A DNA stretch of 5,277 nt, taken from NCBI GenBank assembly GCA_002422505.1, contig DIVX01000161.1, positions 7,067 to 12,343 on the forward strand, in the 5' to 3' direction. The notes beneath the pieces are model-generated. The model was not told the origin of the DNA and searched no databases. It saw only the letters and a list, made by a program, of their open reading frames with translations. Positions 1-3,558 of the stretch are shown here, in pieces. Position 1 is the first letter of the stretch; every line of letters begins with the position of its first letter. Source of the stretch: Desulfovibrio sp. UBA6121 (GTDB lineage Bacteria; Desulfobacterota; Desulfovibrionia; Desulfovibrionales; Desulfovibrionaceae). The position numbers and the translations under genes were made by a program.

Positions 1-130
1 TGAGGTCGCCCTCGTTCTCGCGGTCGGCGTCGTCCACCACCAGTACGCCGCTTCCGGCGCGCAGGCTTTGCAGGGCTTTTTCAACGCGGGTTTTGGGATT
101 TCCAAAGCGGTCAAGCAGGGACTGATTCAT
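1..130 (-). CDS. ribB: 3,4-dihydroxy-2-butanone 4-phosphate synthase, N-terminal part (runs off the window)
   Basis: RibB converts ribulose 5-phosphate to 3,4-dihydroxy-2-butanone 4-phosphate and formate, which supplies the four-carbon unit of riboflavin in the cytoplasm. Only the first 43 codons are here. They begin MNQSLLDRFGNPKTRVEKAL and run into the family motif DDADRENEGDL, whose acidic residues form part of the metal and substrate site. The N-terminus resembles stand-alone E. coli-type RibB (MNQTLLSSFG...) more than the start of RibBA fusions, though a C-terminal RibA domain cannot be excluded because the gene is cut off. The ATG at 130-128 follows AAGGAGG (143-137) with a 6-base spacer. 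An FMN riboswitch upstream independently supports the identification, since ribB is a classic target. It is the last gene in the window and appears to have its own promoter. Confidence 0.93.
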   Translation of the reverse strand, partial: MNQSLLDRFGNPKTRVEKALQSLRAGSGVLVVDDADRENEGDL

Positions 131-237
131 GGCGTGCCTCCTTATGAAGGGCAAGGGGACCAGAATCAGGGCGTCAAAGACAGACACCTCTTGCGCGCGC
201 GCAGGCCGGGCCAAACGCATCACGCTAGAGGCTCGCC
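131..237 (-). promoter_or_regulatory. Riboswitch expression platform: candidate SD-sequestering helix
   Basis: In the transcript, bases 237-227 (GGCGAGCCUCU) can pair with 141-131 (GGAGGCACGCC). This gives ten base pairs, one of them G-U at the inner end, with a single A-A mismatch at 233/135. The helix covers the GGAGG core of the ribosome binding site. A competing perfect hairpin, CGCCGG-ACCC-CCGGCG (249-234), uses the same outer strand (237-234), so the two cannot fully coexist. No run of U follows either hairpin, so control is more likely at translation initiation than by termination. The pairing is read directly from the sequence; the switching role is inference. Confidence 0.6.
137..143 (-). 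promoter_or_regulatory. Strong ribosome binding site of ribB
   Basis: AAGGAGG on the minus strand, 6 bases before the ribB ATG. It fixes the start codon. It can also be wholly buried in the helix described for 131-237, so it is the likely point of control. Confidence 0.85.
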
Positions 238-259
238 GGGGGTCCGGCGGGCAGGCTGC

Positions 260-410
260 CTCATTCTCTTCCATCCGGACTGTCACCGTCGGCTCCGGCA
301 TCGCACCGGATCTGCTGACCCCGCTCCACGCTGGAGCAGGCGCTCGCGGGCTCCCCGAAATCGCTCCGGGATACCGCCGGTGGGGAGTTGCACCCCGCCC
401 TGAGAATAAG
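260..410 (-). promoter_or_regulatory. FMN riboswitch (RFN element)
   Basis: All conserved blocks of the FMN aptamer occur in order on the minus strand: TTCTCAGGGCGGGGTGCAA, CCCCACCGGCGGT, AGCCCGCGAGCG, GGTCAGCAGATCCGGTG, GCCGGAGCCGACGGTGACAG and TCCGGATGGAAGAGAA. The closing stem P1 pairs 410-402 with 260-268 (nine pairs including one G-U). The variable arm is a short hairpin, GCTCCA-GCG-TGGAGC. The element binds FMN and lowers expression of riboflavin genes when FMN is plentiful. Here it lies 129 bases ahead of ribB on the same strand. Confidence 0.96.
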
Positions 411-417
411 TGCCTGG

Positions 418-446
418 ACCCTACGCCCCAGGCCGGGCGGCGTCAA
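418..446 (-). promoter_or_regulatory. Sigma70-like promoter of the ribB leader
   Basis: A TTGACG -35 box (446-441) and a TAGGGT -10 box (423-418) are separated by exactly 17 bases. A start about 7 bases below the -10 box falls near 411, directly at the first pair of riboswitch stem P1 (410). That fit between promoter and aptamer makes the call stronger than the boxes alone. The -35 box matches the consensus at five of six positions and the -10 box at three of six, including the key first two and last bases. Confidence 0.6.
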
Positions 447-741
447 CGTCGAGGTGGGGGGCGCTGTGTGCGAGCAGGCTGCCGTTGGCGCTTGCGCCCT
501 GCTGCAAGGCGTGACCGTTTCTGAGGCGACGTCCGCCTTGGCAGGCCGAAATCTGGCCGCCAGGGCCGAAAGCCATTAGGCGGGAACAAGGGCGCGTGCA
601 AGGGGGCTGGACTGAGCGGAGTGCGCGCGGCGACAACGGACGCGCCTCGGGGCGTACGTCATGCCCGCCCCTTTGGATACAAACGTGAGCCGGTGCGTAG
701 CGCCTGCGGCTGCGGCTGGTCCGGCGGGTGCTTCCGCGCCG
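447..741. other. Intergenic stretch between the peroxiredoxin gene and the ribB promoter
   Basis: About 295 bases with no gene I can support. Short open frames exist on both strands, but none has a ribosome binding site or a recognisable product. Small inverted repeats are present: GGCGC-TT-GCGCC at 487-498, CAAGGCG/CGCCTTG at 505-511 and 534-540, and GGGGCG/CGCCCC at 649-654 and 666-671. None is followed by a T-run in either direction, so none is a clear intrinsic terminator. I see no tRNA, CRISPR or insertion-sequence signature. Confidence 0.5.
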
Positions 742-745
742 CTAC
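697..745 (-). repeat. Inverted repeat across the stop codon of the peroxiredoxin gene
   Basis: GTAGCG (745-740, containing the TAG stop) and CGCTAC (702-697) form a six-base inverted repeat around a GC-rich 37-base centre that can fold further (GCGG/CCGC-type pairs). It sits where a transcription end would be expected. It lacks a T-tract, so it may only be an RNA 3'-end stabiliser or a chance structure. Confidence 0.3.
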
Positions 746-1389
746 GGTCTGCCGGGCGCGGCGGGCAGGGCGTTCTGCTCTTCTTCGAGCTTGTGCAGCT
801 CGCCCATGATCAGGCCCAGGTCGGGCCGGGTGTTGATGTTGAAGCTGCGGGCGAAGCGCACCACACCGCGCTTGTCGATGATGACGATGGCGCGTTCGGC
901 GGTGCCTTCGCTGCGCAGCACCCCGTAGGTCTGGGCCACGGCCCCGTGGGGCCAGAAGTCGGAGAGCACCGGGAACCACAGGCCGCGCATCTCCATGGCC
1001 CAGGCATACAGCGAGGGCAGGTTGTCGGTGCTGATGCCCAGCACCTGCGTGTCGTATTCATCGAACAGGTTCTTGGCCAGATTGTAGCCGGGCCACTGGT
1101 CGGAGCACACCGGCGTAAAGGCCGCGGGCACAAAGGTGAGCATGACGTTCTTGCGGCCGCGATAATCGGAAAGGTGCACCAGGCGCTTGCCGCCCTGGCC
1201 CAGCAGCACGCCCGGCAGGGTGAACTCCGGGGCCTTGTCGCCGGGGCGCACCTTGAGGGTGCTGTCCACGGGCTTGAGGCCGCCGGGATCGAGCACCATG
1301 TCCTTCAAGTCCACGGCGCCAGCGGGCACGGGCAGCAGCGCAAGGCCCAGCAGCAGCACGATGATGGAAAACGCGCGGGGTGTTCTCAT
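742..1389 (-). CDS. Exported AhpE-type one-cysteine peroxiredoxin
   Basis: Peroxiredoxins reduce hydroperoxides through a peroxidatic cysteine. The 215-residue product has the signature P88-xxx-T92-xx-C95 (PAAFTPVC), an SDFWPHGAVAQ block at 143-153 nearly identical to the one I remember from Mycobacterium tuberculosis AhpE, and the probable active-site arginine R166. C95 is the only cysteine, so this is a one-Cys enzyme needing an outside thiol reductant. Unlike cytoplasmic AhpE (about 153 residues), it has a Sec signal peptide (hydrophobic 8-20, likely cleavage after AGA at 23-25) and a mature N-terminal extension of about 20 residues, which suggests a periplasmic location. ATG follows AAGGA (1401-1397) with a 7-base spacer. 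It starts 18 bases after the upstream thioredoxin gene and is probably cotranscribed, so those proteins are the natural candidates for its reductant. Family sure; substrate and partner inferred. Confidence 0.87.
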   Translation of the reverse strand: MRTPRAFSIIVLLLGLALLPVPAGAVDLKDMVLDPGGLKPVDSTLKVRPGDKAPEFTLPGVLLGQGGKRLVHLSDYRGRKNVMLTFVPAAFTPVCSDQWPGYNLAKNLFDEYDTQVLGISTDNLPSLYAWAMEMRGLWFPVLSDFWPHGAVAQTYGVLRSEGTAERAIVIIDKRGVVRFARSFNINTRPDLGLIMGELHKLEEEQNALPAAPGRP

Positions 1390-1407
1390 GTCTTGGTCCT
1401 TGTGGCG

Positions 1408-2022
1408 TTACGGCTTGGCTGCGGCCAGCACCTGGGCGAAAAAGGCGTCCTCGTCCTTGGGCTGGCCCTCGTGGAACAGCAGCACCTTGAGCCCCCGGCC
1501 GCCGGGCAGGGCCTGGAGCACGAAGAAGGCGGGCGTGCCCACGGCCCGGAAGGCCTTGTGCAGGCTGTAGTCTTCATCGGGCAGCAGGGGCATGGGGGTG
1601 CGGTATTTCTGGCGATAGAAGTCCACCTCGAAGGGGGTGTTGCCTGCGCCCAGGGCCACGAAGCGTAGCTCCCGCGCCTGGGGAGAGGCGGCCAGGCGCT
1701 CGTGCAGGCGGTTCACCGCCGGTGCGGCGGCCTGGCAGCGCGGGCAGTACATGCTGAACACCTCCACCAGCAGCACGCGGGCCTTGATTTGCGAAAGGCG
1801 GAAGCTTGGCGCATTGGCGGGCAGCCCCAGGAAGGCGGCCTCGGCGGGCGTAAGCCGCGCGGTGACGGGAAGGTCGGGCAGCACATCGCCAACTTTGGGC
1901 GCGGCGTTTTGTTCGGCGGCCATGACGGACGCTGCCGCAAGGGCCAGGCCCAGCGTTATTCCCAAAGCCAGGCAAAACGCCAAGCCCAAGGTGCGAAGGG
2001 AGGTCGTGCCCGAAGTGTTCAT
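1408..2022 (-). CDS. Exported TlpA-like thioredoxin-fold protein (second copy)
   Basis: A 204-residue thiol-disulfide oxidoreductase of the TlpA/redoxin type. The active site is YCPRC, with cysteines at 93 and 96. The cis-proline is P164 in VGTPAFF, in the usual place after the central sheet. An N-terminal hydrophobic stretch (about 11-32) ending in SVMAAEQ is a Sec signal peptide or anchor, with cleavage near residue 35. C17 lies inside the stretch but in a poor lipobox (LAFC). The ATG at 2022 is preceded by AGGGAG (2037-2032) with a 9-base spacer. It begins 27 bases after its upstream paralogue, with which it shares most of the region from LSQIKAR to the C-terminus. It could reduce or oxidise periplasmic disulfides, recycle the adjacent peroxiredoxin, or act on formate dehydrogenase. 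The fold is clear; the partner is not. Confidence 0.85.
   Translation of the reverse strand: MNTSGTTSLRTLGLAFCLALGITLGLALAAASVMAAEQNAAPKVGDVLPDLPVTARLTPAEAAFLGLPANAPSFRLSQIKARVLLVEVFSMYCPRCQAAAPAVNRLHERLAASPQARELRFVALGAGNTPFEVDFYRQKYRTPMPLLPDEDYSLHKAFRAVGTPAFFVLQALPGGRGLKVLLFHEGQPKDEDAFFAQVLAAAKP
1729..1800 (-). repeat. Direct-repeat segments in the second thioredoxin copy
   Basis: Two 23-base blocks, 1729-1751 (encoding the YCPRCQ active site) and 1778-1800 (encoding the LSQIKAR region), are identical to 2374-2396 and 2423-2445 in the first copy. The identity includes synonymous positions with less common codons such as CTT and CAA. Confidence 0.8.
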
Positions 2023-2049
2023 GCTGCGCAGCTCCCTGCCTGGAAATGT

Positions 2050-2622
2050 TCAGTCCTGCGCCATGGCGCGCAGCACCTGGTCGAAGAAGGCGTTCTCGTC
2101 CTCAAAAGCGCCCTCTTGGAAAAACAGCACCTTGAGCCCCTTGCCCTTGGGCAGGGCCTTGAGCACAAAATACGAGGGCGTGCCCACGGCCTGCAGGGCC
2201 TTGTGCAGCACGTAGTCCGAATCCGGCACCATGGGCATGGGGGCCTGGAACTTCTTGCGGAAGAATTCCACCTCATAGGGCGTATCGCCCGCGGCCACGG
2301 CCACAAAGACCAGTCCCTTGGCCTGGGGAGAGGCGGCCAGCCGCTCGTACAGGCGGTTCACCTTGGGCGCGGTGGCCTGGCAGCGCGGGCAGTACAGGCT
2401 GTATACCTCCACCAGCAGCGCCCGGGCCTTGATTTGCGAAAGGCGCAGGCTTTTGGCCCCAGTGGGCAGACCCAGGGCGGCGGCGTCGGCGGCCTGCAGC
2501 TCCACCTTGGCCTCCGGGTCGGGCAGAATGTCGCCCGGCTTGGGGTTGGCCGCCAGGGCCGGGGGCACGCAGGCGGCGGCCAGCAGCAGCACGGTGACGA
2601 AGGCGGTGGCCAGTCGGTTCAT
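2050..2622 (-). CDS. Exported TlpA-like thioredoxin-fold protein (first copy)
   Basis: A 190-residue paralogue of the next gene. The signal peptide has a short basic start (MNRLATAF), a hydrophobic core and likely signal-peptidase cleavage after ALA (22-24). C18 follows AAA, a weak lipobox, so a lipoprotein is possible but less likely. The mature domain carries YCPRC with cysteines 78 and 81, and the cis-proline P149 in VGTPSYF. The frame stays open upstream to 2760, but the ATG at 2622 is chosen because AGGAG (2633-2629) sits 6 bases ahead and a signal peptide follows at once, whereas the upstream extension resembles no exported protein. It is the first gene after fdhB, 190 bases away behind a terminator-like hairpin, so it may start its own transcript. 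Function is inferred to be periplasmic thiol-disulfide exchange. Confidence 0.86.
   Translation of the reverse strand: MNRLATAFVTVLLLAAACVPPALAANPKPGDILPDPEAKVELQAADAAALGLPTGAKSLRLSQIKARALLVEVYSLYCPRCQATAPKVNRLYERLAASPQAKGLVFVAVAAGDTPYEVEFFRKKFQAPMPMVPDSDYVLHKALQAVGTPSYFVLKALPKGKGLKVLFFQEGAFEDENAFFDQVLRAMAQD
2374..2445 (-). repeat. Direct-repeat segments in the first thioredoxin copy
   Basis: Partner of 1729-1800. Blocks 2374-2396 and 2423-2445 match the downstream copy exactly and sit 645 bases away in the same orientation and order, which marks a tandem gene duplication. Confidence 0.8.
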
Positions 2623-2665
2623 GGCGGGCTCCTGTGACAGGGCTGTAAACTGAAGAAATAATGCA

Positions 2666-2693
2666 CGCGCAGGGTATTGCAATCCCGTGCGCG
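2666..2693 (-). repeat. Imperfect inverted repeat in the leader of the thioredoxin genes
   Basis: CGCGCACGGG (2693-2684) pairs with CCCTGCGCG (2674-2666) over nine base pairs with one bulged C. The loop contains the palindrome ATTGCAAT. A T-rich stretch follows (ATTATTTCTTCA, 2662-2651). It could be a second weak terminator, an RNA leader hairpin, or an operator-like site near the start of the thioredoxin transcript. I could not find a good -35/-10 pair here. Confidence 0.4.
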
Positions 2694-2703
2694 CTCCGGC
2701 GCT

Positions 2704-2733
2704 CAAAACAATCGGGGGACAGTGCCGCCCCCC
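2704..2733 (-). terminator. Probable intrinsic terminator after fdhAB
   Basis: GGGGGGC (2733-2727) pairs with GTCCCCC (2720-2714): seven pairs with one G-U, around a six-base loop. The tail is GATTGTTTTG (2713-2704). Position (80 bases after the fdhB stop) and strand fit the end of the formate dehydrogenase transcript. The tail is only moderately T-rich, so read-through into the thioredoxin genes is plausible. Confidence 0.55.
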
Positions 2734-2750
2734 CTGCGAGGAGGGGAGGC
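2727..2750 (-). promoter_or_regulatory. Hairpin competing with the terminator
   Basis: GCCTCCCCT (2750-2742) can pair with AGGGGGGGC (2735-2727): nine pairs including one G-U, six-base loop. It takes up the whole 5' arm of the terminator hairpin, so only one of the two can form. It would be transcribed first. The geometry is that of an antiterminator, but no ligand or leader peptide is visible. Confidence 0.35.
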
Positions 2751-2812
2751 CGACGGCCACGGACCACCCGCGCCGCCGACCTCCTATCTCGAGGTGCGTT
2801 CCGTCTTGCTGT

Positions 2813-3544
2813 TTACCCCAGAACGCGCTTCACCGGCTTCAACAGCCCGGCAAAGAGCTCCTGGCGGGTGTAGCCCTGTCTGGCGGGCGCGCTTGAGGCG
2901 TCGGCCATCAGGGTCGGGGAGTACAGGGTCGGGTCATCCGCCGTGAGGAAGATGACGCGCACGCTGTCCGCATCGACCAACTGGGCCTTGGGGAACTTCT
3001 TCTTGGCCTCGGCCAGGCGCTTTTCCGCCAGCTTCAGCATGTCGTCGCGGTCGCCGAAGTTCATGGTTCCCGTGGGACAGGAGGTGACGCAGGCCGGGAG
3101 CTTGCCCGCCTTCACGCGGTCATTGCACATGTCGCATTTGCTAATGACCTTGGTCTTTTTGTCCATCCTCGGCACGTTGTAGGGGCAAATGCCCTGAATC
3201 GCGTCGAAGCTCTCCTTGGCGGTCTTCTCGTTGTAAACCACCGCGCCGGTCTCTTCATCGATGATGATGGAGTCCGGCAGCTCCGCACCGGATTTGCACG
3301 GGGCGTCCAGGCAGTGGCGGCACTGGTCGGGCGTGAAGAACCACTTGATCTGCCCGTCGACTTCCTTCTCGCTGAAGCGCACCACGCGCAGGGTGTTGAA
3401 GGCGAAGTCCGGCGGGTTCTGGTGGCTGCCGGTGTTCTTGGTTTTTTCGCCGGGCAGCTTCTTCCACTGCTTGCAGGCGATCTGGCAGCCCCGGCAGGCC
3501 GTGCACTTGGTCAGGTCCACGAGGAAGCTCTTTCCATTGCTCAT
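2813..3544 (-). CDS. fdhB: Formate dehydrogenase iron-sulfur (beta) subunit
   Basis: A 243-residue electron-transfer subunit that carries electrons between the catalytic subunit and an outside acceptor, in Desulfovibrio usually a periplasmic c-type cytochrome. Twelve cysteines are arranged as C14xxCxxCxxxC24, C75xxCxxxxC83, C120, C137xxC140 and C152xxxC156. By family pattern this gives three [4Fe-4S] clusters: 14/17/20/156, 24/137/140/152 and 75/78/83/120. The fourth cluster of DmsB-like subunits is missing because C83 is followed by KSGAELP instead of the usual CxxxCP continuation; three clusters are also known for the D. gigas enzyme. No signal peptide or C-terminal membrane helix is visible, which fits Tat export together with the alpha subunit and a soluble enzyme. 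ATG follows AAAGGAGG with a 6-base spacer. Only 12 bases separate it from fdhA, so the two are cotranscribed and probably translationally coupled. Confidence 0.94.
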   Translation of the reverse strand: MSNGKSFLVDLTKCTACRGCQIACKQWKKLPGEKTKNTGSHQNPPDFAFNTLRVVRFSEKEVDGQIKWFFTPDQCRHCLDAPCKSGAELPDSIIIDEETGAVVYNEKTAKESFDAIQGICPYNVPRMDKKTKVISKCDMCNDRVKAGKLPACVTSCPTGTMNFGDRDDMLKLAEKRLAEAKKKFPKAQLVDADSVRVIFLTADDPTLYSPTLMADASSAPARQGYTRQELFAGLLKPVKRVLG

Positions 3545-3550
3545 GACATG

Positions 3551-3558
3551 CCTCCTTT
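3551..3558 (-). promoter_or_regulatory. Ribosome binding site of fdhB overlapping the fdhA stop codon
   Basis: AAAGGAGG shares its first two A bases with the TAA stop of fdhA (3559-3557) and lies 6 bases before the fdhB ATG. This layout favours translational coupling and balanced subunit amounts. Confidence 0.8.

Noticed and set aside
234..249. Intrinsic terminator in the ribB leader
   Set aside because: The hairpin is perfect, but it is followed by AGCCTCTAGC, not a T-run.
421..576. 51-codon minus-strand frame starting with ATG at 576 upstream of the riboswitch
   Set aside because: No ribosome binding site, no recognisable product, and its end overlaps the ribB promoter boxes. Probably chance in GC-rich DNA.
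661..1668. 335-codon plus-strand open frame
   Set aside because: It lies antisense across the peroxiredoxin and thioredoxin genes. High GC keeps the opposite frame open, and its translation is low-complexity His/Gln/Gly-rich with no recognisable family.
1702..2637. 311-codon plus-strand open frame
   Set aside because: It is antisense to both thioredoxin genes. Its repeated composition simply mirrors the duplicated genes on the other strand.
2675..2700. Sigma54-type promoter around TTGCA (2680-2676)
   Set aside because: The required GG of the -24 box is absent at the correct spacing.
2623..2760. Upstream extension of the first thioredoxin gene to 2760
   Set aside because: It would bury the signal peptide inside the protein and run through the terminator region. 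The ATG at 2622 has a good SD.
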